From assembly GCF_945906775.1 (NCBI RefSeq), contig NZ_CAMDRE010000001.1, forward strand, positions 3,100,001 to 3,164,000: a stretch of DNA of 64,000 nucleotides, in the 5' to 3' direction. A program made the position numbers and the translations under genes. Numbering within the stretch: the first letter of the stretch is position 1; every line of letters begins with the position of its first letter. Source of the DNA: Citrobacter sp. Marseille-Q6884 (GTDB lineage Bacteria; Pseudomonadota; Gammaproteobacteria; Enterobacterales; Enterobacteriaceae). The notes below the pieces were generated by a model. The model did not search any database, had not been told where the DNA came from, and saw only the letters and a program-made list of their open reading frames with translations. Positions 1 to 8,771 of the stretch are shown here, in pieces.

Positions 1-338
1 AGCCTGATATCAGCAGGGAGAAGTGGGGTTAAAGCATCGATGGCCTGTCGATACTTTTCTTTCAGGGCAATAATGCCCGTACTGGCACCCGTGGCTTTCA
101 TGGCATATTGCACACCGCGTACCAATCGGGCCGCTTGCAAGGCCATTAACTGCTGATCGACCTTCAGCATGGGCTCGCATTCCGCTGCATTCACCAGAAA
201 GGTATCGACTTGGGCCTGTAATTTTACATACGCAGGAAAGCCAGCGCCTCCGGCTCCGACCACGCCCGCAGCACGGACGCGTTCACGTATCGTTTGCACA
301 TCATAAAGCGTCGTTTCTGCCGACATGGCTGTATTCAT
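1..338 (-). CDS. pduS: PduS cobalamin reductase, N-terminal part (cut by window edge)
   Basis: Partial gene; only about the first 112 residues are in the window. The reading begins MNTAMSAETTLYDVQTIRE and soon contains the glycine-rich VVGAGGAGFPAYVKL stretch, typical of the RnfC/NADH-dehydrogenase 51-kDa-like N-terminus of PduS, followed by NAAECEPMLKVDQQL. In Salmonella, PduS is a flavin and iron-sulfur protein that reduces cob(III)alamin for the PduO adenosyltransferase inside the microcompartment. The start codon overlaps the pduQ stop (ATGA), which fixes the start and indicates translational coupling. The remaining domains, including the ferredoxin-like clusters, lie beyond the left edge. 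Confidence 0.93.
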   Translation of the reverse strand, partial: MNTAMSAETTLYDVQTIRERVRAAGVVGAGGAGFPAYVKLQAQVDTFLVNAAECEPMLKVDQQLMALQAARLVRGVQYAMKATGASTGIIALKEKYRQAIDALTPLLPADIR

Positions 339-1447
339 AATAATTCCTCAAGCAGTTCCTGGAGGGCACTGGCGTTGGTTACGCGAGGGTTGGTTTGCAG
401 CGTAACATCAGCCAGCGCGGCTTGAACCATCGACGGTATACGTTGTGACCAGCTTTGCTTTCCGTCTTTGAGCGCGTCAGTAAAAGAGGGGAGTTCACAC
501 TGTTTTTTGAGTTGCTCAATCGCATGAATCAGCGCATTGAGTGCCGCTGTGTCGCTCGCATTATCCGGGCATAAGTGACACGCTTTTGTGAGTCGGGCGT
601 ACCGTTTGGCTGCCCGTGGATCGCAAGCATTGAAACGAATGACAGAAGTCAGTATGAGCGCATTGGCCAGCCCATGGGGCAGATGAAACTGGCCGCCTAT
701 CTGATGGGCTATCGCGTGGTTAATCCCAAGCCCAGCCTGGCTAAACGCCATCCCCGCAAGCGTTGACGCATTGTGCATTTTGCCCCGCGTCGCCAGGCAA
801 TCCCCTTTCCTGACCGCGACGGGCAGATACTGGAAGACGATTTGCGCCGATTTTTCAGCTAGCGCGTCAGTGAAGTCGCTGGCTCTGGTGGAAACATAAG
901 CCTCCAGCGCATGCGTCAGAACATCCATCCCGGTGTTCGCGGTGATGGCCGGAGGGACACTGATGACCAGCATCGGATCCAGAATTGCCATATCCGGGTA
1001 GAGGGCGTCATTAAATAATGGGTATTTAATGCCTTTATCGGGATCGCTAATCACACAGGCACTGGTGACTTCAGAGCCGGTTCCGCTGGTGGTGGGGATT
1101 GCCACACAGGTTTCGATTTCAATACCAAACTGGCGGCTGAACCAGACGATAGCTTTTGCTGCATCAAGCGCCGACCCACCGCCAAAGCCAATCACGACAT
1201 CCGGTCGCAGGGACTGCATTTGCGCAATCCCTTGTACTACCGTACTGATGGTTGGGTCGGGTGTGATATCGCTGAATATGCTGATGCGATTATCTGCAGG
1301 CAACGCGCTACGCAGTGTCTCAATTAGCGGGGAGCGCGCAAGAAAACCGTCGCAGATAATCCAGATATGCTTATTCGTGAAGCGCCTGAGCACATCCAGA
1401 CTTCCCTGGCCGCTGTACAATCGGGTTTGCAGTGAAAAGCTATTCAT
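335..1447 (-). CDS. pduQ: PduQ iron-dependent 1-propanol dehydrogenase
   Basis: 370 residues, the usual length for PduQ. Group III (iron-containing) alcohol dehydrogenase. The nucleotide-binding GGGSALDAAKA motif is near residues 89-99, followed by the substrate/NAD segment IPTTSGTGSEVTSACVISD. Candidate metal-ligand histidines lie in GMDVLTHALEAY and in GINHAIAHQIGGQFHLPHG. It reduces propionaldehyde to 1-propanol and regenerates NAD+ for PduP within the microcompartment. It starts 10 bases after pduP and overlaps pduS by 4 bases, so it is in the same operon. Nothing is truncated. Confidence 0.95.
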   Translation of the reverse strand: MNSFSLQTRLYSGQGSLDVLRRFTNKHIWIICDGFLARSPLIETLRSALPADNRISIFSDITPDPTISTVVQGIAQMQSLRPDVVIGFGGGSALDAAKAIVWFSRQFGIEIETCVAIPTTSGTGSEVTSACVISDPDKGIKYPLFNDALYPDMAILDPMLVISVPPAITANTGMDVLTHALEAYVSTRASDFTDALAEKSAQIVFQYLPVAVRKGDCLATRGKMHNASTLAGMAFSQAGLGINHAIAHQIGGQFHLPHGLANALILTSVIRFNACDPRAAKRYARLTKACHLCPDNASDTAALNALIHAIEQLKKQCELPSFTDALKDGKQSWSQRIPSMVQAALADVTLQTNPRVTNASALQELLEELL

Positions 1448-1457
1448 GACAGCCTCA

Positions 1458-2843
1458 TTAGCGAATAGAAAAACCGTTTGTCAGCACACAACGACGAGAA
1501 CGTGCAAAAGTTCGCGCAGACGTTGTCCCTTCACCCGTTGGCGTCGCGATAGTGAAGGTTGTGAAGCCTTCACCACCCACACCAATTCCGGCGTAAGAGG
1601 GGCCATTTTTCACGAAAATGGACGTCTGAAGCGTACGCGCTGCAAGATTCAAACGTGACACATTTTGTGAATGCATAATGGCGGTGTGATGCAGTCCCTC
1701 TTCAACCTTCAGCGCTAACGTTAACGCGCTGTCAAAATCTTTGACGGTTACGATCGGTAGCATTGGCATCAACTGTTCGCTGGTCACCCATGGATCGTCG
1801 GCGTTGACGATGCCAATCAACAGGCGGGGAGCTTTTGCCGGAACCGGTATACCCGCAGCGTCCAGAAGCGTTGCTGGACTTTTCCCCACGAGTTTCTTAT
1901 TCGCCATCCCTTCAGGCAGACAGGCGGCGCGCAATGCGTTGATCTCTTCACTGTTCAGAAGCATCGCGCCAAAAGACTGCATTTGTTGCACCAGTCGTTC
2001 GGCAACGGTATCAACAACAATCAGGCTTTTCTCCGCAATACAGGGCAGGTTGTAATCAAAGGAGGCTCCGTTGATGATATCTTCCGCTGCTTTTACGATG
2101 TCGGCGGTTTCATCAACAATACAGGGCGGGTTACCTGCGCCTGCGCCAATGACTTTCTTCCCACTTTTCATGCCCATAGCAACAATGCCAGGGCCACCGG
2201 TAATCGCCAGAACTGCGATTTTAGGATGGGCCATCATCTGCTGGGTAGCTTCAAACGTAGGTTCTGTGACCGTAACGACAAGATTGCGAATCCCGGAGCA
2301 GCGAAACGCAATATCTTCAATCATGGCGATCAGTTTGAGTGAAACGGTTTTAGCACCAGGGTGTGGACTGAAGTACACGCTGTTTCCGGCAGCGATCATG
2401 CTGATACTGTTATTAATAATGGTTTCCGTTGGGTTGGTACTGGGCGCGACGGAACCAATCACGCCAAAAGGAGAGTACTCAAATAACACCATGCCACCGT
2501 CACCTGTGAGGGCGGTTGTGGTGAGATCTTCGATCCCAGGGGTGTTATCCAGCGCTGCTTTATTCTTGAGAAATTTATCCTCTTTGTTACCCATTCCTGT
2601 TTCTGCAGCACTCTCTGCGGCTAACGAATCCAGATGAGGCGTCAGCTCTTCGCGAAGCGCATGAATGATCGCGCTGCGCGTTTTCAACGGGCATTGTTGG
2701 TAGCGCAAGAAAGCCTGGTGAGCGGCGTCTATCGCTTCGCCCACTGACGGGAAAATACCGTTACTTTTTATCTCTTTTTTGGCGGGAGTGAGTTGCTCAG
2801 CCAAAATGTTACGGATAAGGGTTTCGAGTTCTGAAGTATTCAT
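1458..2843 (-). CDS. pduP: PduP CoA-acylating propionaldehyde dehydrogenase
   Basis: 461 residues, close to the roughly 464 of Salmonella PduP. Aldehyde dehydrogenase superfamily, converting propionaldehyde to propionyl-CoA with NAD+. The N-terminus MNTSELETLIRNILAEQL is the amphipathic helix known in Salmonella to target PduP into the microcompartment. The body holds SVAPSTNPTET, ITGGPGIVAMGMKSGKKVIGAG-type cofactor loops, and NLPCIAEKS, whose cysteine is the expected catalytic nucleophile. The gene overlaps pduO by 4 bases and lies 10 bases before pduQ. It supplies propionyl-CoA to PduL. Confidence 0.96.
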   Translation of the reverse strand: MNTSELETLIRNILAEQLTPAKKEIKSNGIFPSVGEAIDAAHQAFLRYQQCPLKTRSAIIHALREELTPHLDSLAAESAAETGMGNKEDKFLKNKAALDNTPGIEDLTTTALTGDGGMVLFEYSPFGVIGSVAPSTNPTETIINNSISMIAAGNSVYFSPHPGAKTVSLKLIAMIEDIAFRCSGIRNLVVTVTEPTFEATQQMMAHPKIAVLAITGGPGIVAMGMKSGKKVIGAGAGNPPCIVDETADIVKAAEDIINGASFDYNLPCIAEKSLIVVDTVAERLVQQMQSFGAMLLNSEEINALRAACLPEGMANKKLVGKSPATLLDAAGIPVPAKAPRLLIGIVNADDPWVTSEQLMPMLPIVTVKDFDSALTLALKVEEGLHHTAIMHSQNVSRLNLAARTLQTSIFVKNGPSYAGIGVGGEGFTTFTIATPTGEGTTSARTFARSRRCVLTNGFSIR

Positions 2844-3847
2844 TGATGTATTCTCACGTTAATCGCCGCGATGGCGGTTTCTGCAATGTCCATATCCTGT
2901 TCAACGCTTCCACCGCTGATGCCAAGACCCCCAAGGAGTGAACCCTCACGCCATAGTGCGTATCCGCCACCAAAGGTGACGACTTTTCCCTGCATATGGC
3001 TTTCCAGCCCGTACAGTGCGGCACCCGGTTGTACCGCAGCGCTCAATTCATGCGTGGCGGTTTTCATCGCCACGGCAGTCCAGGCTTTTTTGGGGGCAAG
3101 TTCGCTACTCACGAGCAAAGCATCGGGCATGCGCCAGGTCACCGTTTGTGTACCGTTAGGATCAACGATGCTGATGACGACAGGGATCTTGAGTTCTTCT
3201 GCTCGCGTTACTGCCGCGCAAGTCAGTTGATGGAGTTCCTGAAAAGACAATGACATCGCTGGCTCCTTCGTGGTTGTTGTCTGAGTGGTAGCCAGATAAC
3301 GCTCAGTCACTTTTTGGATAATGTCGGCTTGATGGGCGTCGTGATCTTCGGCACGAGCGAGCGCATATAAACAGTCGGACAGGCGATTGATATAACGCAT
3401 CAATACATGCCGGACAGCGACTTCTGTTGTGAGTTCGACGAGTCGCCTCTCTGCGCGGCGTGCCAGCGTTCGGGCAAAATGCAAGCGGCTGGCGGCTTCG
3501 CTACGACCTGGCAAAACAAAGCTGTGCAGTGGAGGGATTCGTCCCATTGCAGTATCAATGGCGGCTTCAAGCGCGTCTATATCTTGTGAACTGATGTAAC
3601 GCTGCTCTGGGTTCGGCTGCTCGCTTTCGCTGGCTAGTTCTGCGCTAAACCAAAAGAGCTGAAGTTGGATCGCTTCAAGTAACTGGCTATGTTGTTGGTT
3701 TTTAACCGCGCAGACGCACAGGCTCAGCGCAGCATTGAGCTCATCCAGGGTACCGTAGGCCTCAACGCGAGGATGTGTTTTACTGACGCGTTGGCCGGTA
3801 AAGAGTGCCGTCGTGCCAGCATCGCCCGTTCGGGTATAAATCGCCAT
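2840..3847 (-). CDS. pduO: PduO two-domain cob(I)alamin adenosyltransferase
   Basis: 335 residues with two domains. Residues 1 to about 190 are a PduO-type ATP:cob(I)alamin adenosyltransferase, shown by the N-terminal ATP-binding signature YTRTGDAGTTALFTGQRV, TLDELNAALS and the later FARTLARRAERRLV helix. From about residue 197 (MSLSFQELHQLTCAAV) the protein is a GlcG/HbpS-like (DUF336) domain; heme binding is reported for the Salmonella homologue. It regenerates adenosylcobalamin for the diol dehydratase inside the shell, acting with PduS. The fusion is normal for this family. It lies 8 bases after pduN and overlaps pduP by 4 bases. Confidence 0.95.
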   Translation of the reverse strand: MAIYTRTGDAGTTALFTGQRVSKTHPRVEAYGTLDELNAALSLCVCAVKNQQHSQLLEAIQLQLFWFSAELASESEQPNPEQRYISSQDIDALEAAIDTAMGRIPPLHSFVLPGRSEAASRLHFARTLARRAERRLVELTTEVAVRHVLMRYINRLSDCLYALARAEDHDAHQADIIQKVTERYLATTQTTTTKEPAMSLSFQELHQLTCAAVTRAEELKIPVVISIVDPNGTQTVTWRMPDALLVSSELAPKKAWTAVAMKTATHELSAAVQPGAALYGLESHMQGKVVTFGGGYALWREGSLLGGLGISGGSVEQDMDIAETAIAAINVRIHQ

Positions 3848-3855
3848 AGTCCCCC

Positions 3856-4131
3856 CTATCGAGACAGCGTGTCGACAATGCCGACAATGGCCAGGTCGAT
3901 AGCCTCATTTGGGCCGGTAAATACGAGTCTGGCGCTGGAGCCGCTGCTGAGTAATACCAGTTCGCCGGTTCCTGCACCGACAGAGTCAACGGCGACTTCA
4001 TCCCCGGTAGCTGGGGCGTCAGGGAGTTCGCCGTCAGCACTGACGCGACGTACCAGCAACAGCTTCTTTCCGACCAGTGATGGTGATTTTTGCGTGGATA
4101 CCACAACGCCTGTAACGCGTGCCAGATGCAT
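3856..4131 (-). CDS. pduN: PduN microcompartment vertex protein
   Basis: 91 residues, the usual size for the EutN/CcmL (BMC-P) family of pentamers that cap the vertices of bacterial microcompartments. The opening MHLARVTGVVVSTQKSP and the central DEVAVDSVGAGTGELVLLSSGSSAR are typical of the family's small beta-barrel with a conserved glycine-rich turn before the last strand. It is expected in the shell at few copies per particle. It starts 3 bases after pduM. Identification rests on the family pattern plus position; both are strong. Confidence 0.94.
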   Translation of the reverse strand: MHLARVTGVVVSTQKSPSLVGKKLLLVRRVSADGELPDAPATGDEVAVDSVGAGTGELVLLSSGSSARLVFTGPNEAIDLAIVGIVDTLSR

Positions 4132-4134
4132 GGT

Positions 4135-4626
4135 TCACTCCTGCTTAATGAGTTGTACATTCCGCATACCGGCTGTTTCCTTTGCCAGTGCGGTAACGAC
4201 ACAGCGACGACGCAGCACCAGAAATCCATCCTGTAAACGGGCTACATCGGCATAACTTAAAAGTGTTCTGGGATGCAGAGTGATGGTTCGTCCCTGTTCG
4301 TCACTAAGTTCCAGCGGCAATCGCGCGAGTTTTTTTACGGGTATCGCCGGTAGCAATCGGTGTTGCAGCGATAGCTTCACCCGAACCCCCCAGGCCAGGG
4401 CTTCGTGGAGGGTGACGGCAGGAACACTCGACGGATCGTGTTCCGCAATTTGCGTGAGCAAAGGCAGGTCTGCCTGCAGGATACACAGCGTTGAGTACTG
4501 ACAAAGTAACGACCGGGTCTCGGCTTCCCGCAACTGCGCGACGCTCAGTGAGATTGTGCTTTCCGCGCGTTTCTTTAATCGGGAAATGACCTCCTCGATG
4601 ATGTGTTGCAGCCGTTCGTCGTTCAT
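4135..4626 (-). CDS. pduM: PduM microcompartment structural protein
   Basis: 163 residues, the usual length for PduM, which Salmonella genetics shows to be needed for normal Pdu microcompartments; no enzyme activity is established. No catalytic motif is visible. The N-terminus MNDERLQHIIEEVISRLKKR is an amphipathic helix resembling the encapsulation helices of PduP, PduD, PduE and PduL, suggesting that it docks to the shell or the enzyme core (inference). The rest is a mixed, leucine-rich sequence with a conserved-looking RTITLHPRTLLSYADVARL segment. It overlaps pduL by 4 bases and ends 3 bases before pduN. Confidence 0.9.
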   Translation of the reverse strand: MNDERLQHIIEEVISRLKKRAESTISLSVAQLREAETRSLLCQYSTLCILQADLPLLTQIAEHDPSSVPAVTLHEALAWGVRVKLSLQHRLLPAIPVKKLARLPLELSDEQGRTITLHPRTLLSYADVARLQDGFLVLRRRCVVTALAKETAGMRNVQLIKQE

Positions 4627-5255
4627 CGTGAGGTCACCAGCGTGGCAAATGCCTGTGGATTATCAGCCCCTGCTGCATTGGCTTCGTCAGTATCGATATG
4701 CATTTCAAGGCGCATATCCGGTGAAACACGTACGGCGACGTTATCGAAAATGAGTCGGCGCTCGTCGCCATTGATGGCGACCGAGACTTTATCGCCATGG
4801 GAGACACGCAGAATAAGCGCATCAAGCGGCGACATATGAATATGACGCTGTGCGACGATCACCCCGGACGTTAAATCCAGTTCGGCAAAAGGGCTGACAA
4901 GGCGAATACCAGGTGTACCCTGAATATTTCCCGACATCCGTAGCGGCGCATTGATGCCTAGTGTGCGAGCATCCGTGCGGGATATTTCCACCTGACTGCT
5001 GCTACGAAGTGGCCCCAACAGACGCACATTTTTTAACTGGCCTTTCGGGCCAACAAGCGTAACGGTCTGGTTTGCTGCATATTGCCCCGGCTGCAACAGA
5101 CCTTTTTTTTCGCTGATGGGCTGATTGGGGAACAGGCGGTGATAATCTTCTGCGCACAGGTGAATATGACGATTCGAGATACCCAGAGGAATAGGGCGTT
5201 CACGCATTTCATCCAGCACTTTACTGACCGTTGTTTCCAGTTGCTGTTTATCCAT
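4623..5255 (-). CDS. pduL: PduL phosphate propanoyltransferase
   Basis: 210 residues, the usual size. PduL is the phosphotransacylase unrelated to Pta. It converts propionyl-CoA to propionyl-phosphate and recycles CoA in the lumen. Two copies of the family repeat are visible, each with a His-x-His zinc-binding element: GISNRHIHLCAEDY near residues 25-38 and VIVAQRHIHMSPLDAL near 132-147. The N-terminus MDKQQLETTVSKVLDEMRE is a known-type encapsulation helix. Its start shares one base with the pduK stop and its end overlaps pduM by 4 bases, so expression is operon-coupled. Confidence 0.95.
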   Translation of the reverse strand: MDKQQLETTVSKVLDEMRERPIPLGISNRHIHLCAEDYHRLFPNQPISEKKGLLQPGQYAANQTVTLVGPKGQLKNVRLLGPLRSSSQVEISRTDARTLGINAPLRMSGNIQGTPGIRLVSPFAELDLTSGVIVAQRHIHMSPLDALILRVSHGDKVSVAINGDERRLIFDNVAVRVSPDMRLEMHIDTDEANAAGADNPQAFATLVTSR

Positions 5256-5728
5256 TACGCTTCACCTCGTTTACCGGCGTGCAGGCAGAGTGAGCGAGAT
5301 TCTCCCTTCTGGCGCGGGCAGGCGGGATCAAGACACAAATTACAGCTAATCAGTTCAGGCTCCTGCAGGGCTGCAGGTAATGCCTCTTCCTCGTATTTCT
5401 CTTCTTCTGCTCTGTCTTCCGCCACGACCGGTGTAGGGACGATGACGGGGGCGGGCTCGACGACGCCATGGGTAAGAATGCCTTCCCCTGGTCTGGCGAT
5501 CACGCTATGAGCAATCAGCCCATCCCGAAGGTCTGCGAAACTGGCTCCGGTGGAAATGGCCGCCTGGACGGAGGCCACATCCCCGATGATTTTGATCATC
5601 ATCCAGCCTGAGCCGTTGGTTTTTTCGAGACCCACCAGCGTGATGGATGCGGCTTTCGCCATGACGTCCGCGCAACTGATGGCTAATGCCAGACCACTAA
5701 CTTCAAGTAATCCCAGTGATTGCTTCAC
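5255..5728 (-). CDS. pduK: PduK shell protein with C-terminal cysteine motif
   Basis: 157 residues. Residues 1 to about 88 are a BMC shell domain (LGLLEVSGLALAISCADVMAKAA, then GWMMIKIIGDVASVQAA). A proline/glutamate-rich linker of about 35 residues follows. The tail holds CNLCLDPAC near residues 129-137 plus a further cysteine near 148, a C-x2-C-x4-C pattern that could bind an iron-sulfur cluster, as proposed for PduK homologues. It is a minor shell component. It lies 24 bases after pduJ. The acidic linker is less conserved than the ends. Function in electron transfer is unproven. Confidence 0.94.
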   Translation of the reverse strand: MKQSLGLLEVSGLALAISCADVMAKAASITLVGLEKTNGSGWMMIKIIGDVASVQAAISTGASFADLRDGLIAHSVIARPGEGILTHGVVEPAPVIVPTPVVAEDRAEEEKYEEEALPAALQEPELISCNLCLDPACPRQKGESRSLCLHAGKRGEA

Positions 5729-5752
5729 GCTGTGCTCCTTGTATGCGGCCAG

Positions 5753-6028
5753 TTAAGCGGACTTAGGTAAAATAGCCTCAACGTCGCTGTGTGGACGCGG
5801 GATAACGTGGCAGGATTTCACCTCGCCAACGGCGCTTGCTGCTGCACTCCCGGCGTCTACGGCGGCTTTAACTGCGCCGACATCACCGCGAACCATAACG
5901 GTGATAAGGCCAGAGCCGATTTTTTCGTAACCAACCAACTGTACGTTAGCGGATTTCACCATGGCGTCAGCGGCTTCAATAGCGCCGACAAGCCCTTTTG
6001 TTTCAACCAGTCCCAGTGCGTTATTCAT
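5753..6028 (-). CDS. pduJ: PduJ major shell hexamer protein
   Basis: 91 residues, single BMC domain. The ATG at 6028 gives MNNALGLVETKGLVGAIEAA, matching PduJ homologues; an in-frame reading continues upstream into pduH but has no support. It is nearly identical to PduA in this window through [18 protein letters not shown] and [15 protein letters not shown], and ends HVIPRPHSDVEAILPKSA. PduJ forms the bulk of the hexameric shell facets. The upstream ribosome binding site reads as a CAGGAGAAAAGCAG-type purine-rich stretch. It lies 19 bases after pduH and 24 before pduK. Confidence 0.96.
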   Translation of the reverse strand: MNNALGLVETKGLVGAIEAADAMVKSANVQLVGYEKIGSGLITVMVRGDVGAVKAAVDAGSAAASAVGEVKSCHVIPRPHSDVEAILPKSA

Positions 6029-6047
6029 ACTGCTTTTCTCCTGTGGA

Positions 6048-6398
6048 TTATGAGTGGCATTCCCGGAAGGGGATGCCTTTAACCAGTCGCGCAGCGTTAT
6101 TGCCGATGCTGCGGCGAGCATGGTTATCTTGTTGATACTTCAGCGTAAAAATGGGGGCTGAAGTCGGTAGGTTTTTGTAATGAACGACCAGTTTTTCCCT
6201 GCTGCACCCAATGCCAACAAGCAGTGGCGATTGACATGCAGCCAGCCATGCGTTGTGAACAATGTCGGTGGAATCTGTTTCCTGAATCACGAAGGGGATA
6301 CCTTCTTCTTCAATACCCAGAAGCACGTCATTCCAGAGTGTGGTGCAGTCCCCGACGGTGAAGATCACGATAGCGGGAGCAGTGAGATTACTTTCCAT
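6048..6398 (-). CDS. pduH: PduH diol dehydratase reactivase small subunit
   Basis: 116 residues, the usual size for the small subunit (DdrB-like) of the diol dehydratase-reactivating factor. With PduG it swaps damaged cobalamin out of the PduCDE dehydratase in an ATP-dependent way. The sequence has the family's flavodoxin-like beta-alpha pattern (APAIVIFTVGDC, then EEEGIPFVIQETDST and SPLLVGIGCSREKLVVHYKNLP), related to the dehydratase beta subunit (compare VIIAVGPAFG in PduD). Its start overlaps the pduG end by 11 bases, consistent with coupled synthesis of a complex. Confidence 0.93.
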   Translation of the reverse strand: MESNLTAPAIVIFTVGDCTTLWNDVLLGIEEEGIPFVIQETDSTDIVHNAWLAACQSPLLVGIGCSREKLVVHYKNLPTSAPIFTLKYQQDNHARRSIGNNAARLVKGIPFRECHS

Positions 6399-8220
6399 GA
6401 GCGAATGCCTTGTACCAGGAGAGAATTAACCCTGTTGCGACGGCATTTCGGGGACCTTCTGTGCCCCGAATATTGCCGCGACCTGCCACCAGTCTGTAAT
6501 GCGCCAGTGCATCGGTGACCAGTTGAGGCACTTCGAAATCCAGAGAGGACCCACCGACCAGCACGACAAAAGGAATGTCCCGAATATTCCCGGTTGGACT
6601 CACCTGACGTAGTGCACGTAACGCATTGGTGACAAATACGCGCTCCTTTGCGCTGCGACGAATAGCCCGGACTTTCTCCAGCGCCAGCTCACCAGGTAGT
6701 GGCACCAGTTCATCCGGTTTCACCACGCAAACGCGCGCAAACACTGCAGGTGGCAAAGGGGAAGGGAAGAACTGGACGCTGCCATCTTCATGGCGAAGGT
6801 GGAACAAACTCTCTACTTTCGCCAGCGGATATTTTTTAATCTCTTCAGCAAGATACCGGTCATCCAGTCCCAGTTCGCGGGCAATAATCATCGTGACCAT
6901 ATCGCCAGCTCCCGCGAGGTGCGTGGCAATGATTTCACCTTTAGGGTTAATGATGGAGGCGTCTGTGGAGCCCGCGCCGAGATCCAGAATAGCCAATGGA
7001 CGCGTGGTGCCCGGCGTGGTTAACGCGCCCAGGATGGCCGCTTCAGCTTCAGCGCCGCCAACCTGTACATCAATGCTGAGTTTTTGCGTGATTGCCTGAG
7101 CTATCGTCGCCATTTGCAGGCGATCCGATTTCACCATTGAGGCAATACCGACCGCCTGTTCCAGTGAGAACTCTCCGGCAAGCCCTCCCGTGACGCTGAC
7201 AGGGACGGAAGTATCAACGGCCAGCAGATCCTGAATAAAGATTTCCTGGCTGGGCTTGTTGGTCAACTCCGCCATTGTCTGGCGTACGTGCTCCAGCATG
7301 CCGCCAATATTGGTTCCTGCTTCACCGGTGACGTTATCAAGCTTTGGACATTCGCCAACCGCTTTCATAATCGCTTCAGCGCCAGCTGCAACGTCAACGC
7401 GAACGGTGCGCCCCTGTGACTGTAGCTCAATGTTTCCGGCAGGAATCGCACGGGCTTTCACATCGCCTGATGGGGTTTTCACGACCACTGCAGAGCGGTT
7501 GCCTATCAGCGCTCGTGCCATGGGAACAATATTTTTGGTCTCGTTCGCATCAAGGTTAAAGACAGTCGCAATTCCGTAAGGGTTGGAGAGGGTTTCTATC
7601 ACTTTTCCTGGAACAGCGACCTCTATTGCAGCCAGCATCCCTAATGGAATGCGGTCGATATAGAGCACTTCGTCAACGATGGGGATCGGCTGATTCAGGC
7701 GATTGCTGACCAGTACACCGTCGTCTTGCTGCAAAATTACGCCGGTTAACTGGTACCCCGCGCGAACAGAGGCATTAATCATCGTGGCGACATCCGCAAA
7801 ATCAAATGCGGATGACACAACCAGGATGTAAGGAACATCTGATGGACGGGTTAACAACTCTTCCGGGGTAATCGTGATCCCCACACCTAACCCAACGCCG
7901 CCGGGCGTTTTGGGATTGTGGCCGATCATGGTGGATTCGGTGATGATGGTTTCGGTAATGGTTTCCATCGCCACATCACCAATAACCGGTGTGGCTTCGT
8001 TAATACGGATGAGCGAAATATCGCTGACATTGATGCCTGCATTTTTTGCCGCAAGCGAAAGCGCCTCCTGAATACCAAACACATTACGTAATGTGCCCTT
8101 AATTCCGGTGGTTTCCGCCAGTGCGCTGCCAGTAATGCTCAGCGTACCCGCATCATCCAGCGTCGCCAGAGCGACTTCCGTTGATGAGTTGCCTATGTCA
8201 ATGCCAGCTATATATCGCAT
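6388..8220 (-). CDS. pduG: PduG diol dehydratase reactivase large subunit
   Basis: 610 residues, the full length of the DdrA/PduG family. It has an actin/Hsp70-like ATPase fold: N-terminal phosphate-binding MRYIAGIDIGNSSTEVALA and a second phosphate motif LAILDLGAGSTDASI near residue 410, with a late VVLVGGSSLDFEVPQLV adenosine-type loop. With PduH it reactivates PduCDE after suicide inactivation by exchanging the cofactor. It lies 15 bases after pduE and overlaps pduH. The sequence is complete, and no domain is missing by comparison with the known family length. Confidence 0.96.
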   Translation of the reverse strand: MRYIAGIDIGNSSTEVALATLDDAGTLSITGSALAETTGIKGTLRNVFGIQEALSLAAKNAGINVSDISLIRINEATPVIGDVAMETITETIITESTMIGHNPKTPGGVGLGVGITITPEELLTRPSDVPYILVVSSAFDFADVATMINASVRAGYQLTGVILQQDDGVLVSNRLNQPIPIVDEVLYIDRIPLGMLAAIEVAVPGKVIETLSNPYGIATVFNLDANETKNIVPMARALIGNRSAVVVKTPSGDVKARAIPAGNIELQSQGRTVRVDVAAGAEAIMKAVGECPKLDNVTGEAGTNIGGMLEHVRQTMAELTNKPSQEIFIQDLLAVDTSVPVSVTGGLAGEFSLEQAVGIASMVKSDRLQMATIAQAITQKLSIDVQVGGAEAEAAILGALTTPGTTRPLAILDLGAGSTDASIINPKGEIIATHLAGAGDMVTMIIARELGLDDRYLAEEIKKYPLAKVESLFHLRHEDGSVQFFPSPLPPAVFARVCVVKPDELVPLPGELALEKVRAIRRSAKERVFVTNALRALRQVSPTGNIRDIPFVVLVGGSSLDFEVPQLVTDALAHYRLVAGRGNIRGTEGPRNAVATGLILSWYKAFAHGK

Positions 8221-8235
8221 CGTCCTGTCCTGAGG

Positions 8236-8757
8236 TTAGTCGTCGCCTTTGAGTTTTTTACGCTCTACATACAGCACTGCCGCTTCACGAACGAAAGCTG
8301 CACAGATTTTCGCCTGATAACGATTTTCGAGATCATCAGCGATGGCCATCAGTTCGGCTTTCGTTGAGCGGTAAGGACGCAGCGCGTTGTAGATCTCAAG
8401 AATGCGATCGTCAGGGACAGCGGTGAGCTCTGCTGCGCGTTCAAAGTTCATCGCCAGCCTGTCACGTCCGGCATCTTTGGCGATATCAGCCTGAATGCGC
8501 AGCGTTTCGGGTGTGATACGCATATCCTGCGCGGTGACCTTATTGCTCAGCACATTTTCAAGCGTGAAGTCATCCAGGGTTTTGTTCGTCGCGGTTTTGA
8601 CCCACTCCGGATGTTTATTCGCGAGGGGGTAATCCGTGACTTTTGCTGCGGTATGCGTTGATGCACCAGTCGTAGCAGGCGTTGTGGTCTCTCCCTGCAG
8701 GCTGTTCATACGGCTCAACACATCACGAACCATCGATTCAATTGCGTCGGTATTCAT
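8236..8757 (-). CDS. pduE: PduE propanediol dehydratase small subunit
   Basis: 173 residues from the ATG at 8757, the start that matches the known PduE N-terminus MNTDAIESMVRDVLSRMNSL; six extra in-frame codons upstream are ignored. Gamma subunit of adenosylcobalamin-dependent diol dehydratase. The N-terminal helix resembles the encapsulation helices of PduD and PduP. A short alanine/threonine-rich linker follows, then the conserved core YPLANKHPEWVKTATNKT. It ends in VERKKLKGDD as in Salmonella. It lies 14 bases after pduD and 15 before pduG. Confidence 0.95.
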   Translation of the reverse strand: MNTDAIESMVRDVLSRMNSLQGETTTPATTGASTHTAAKVTDYPLANKHPEWVKTATNKTLDDFTLENVLSNKVTAQDMRITPETLRIQADIAKDAGRDRLAMNFERAAELTAVPDDRILEIYNALRPYRSTKAELMAIADDLENRYQAKICAAFVREAAVLYVERKKLKGDD

Positions 8758-8771
8758 GGAGTTATCCTTTA

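Noticed and set aside
5753..6121. Longer pduJ reading starting inside pduH
   Set aside because: The extra 31 residues do not belong to the BMC fold, while the ATG at 6028 has a ribosome site and matches known PduJ.
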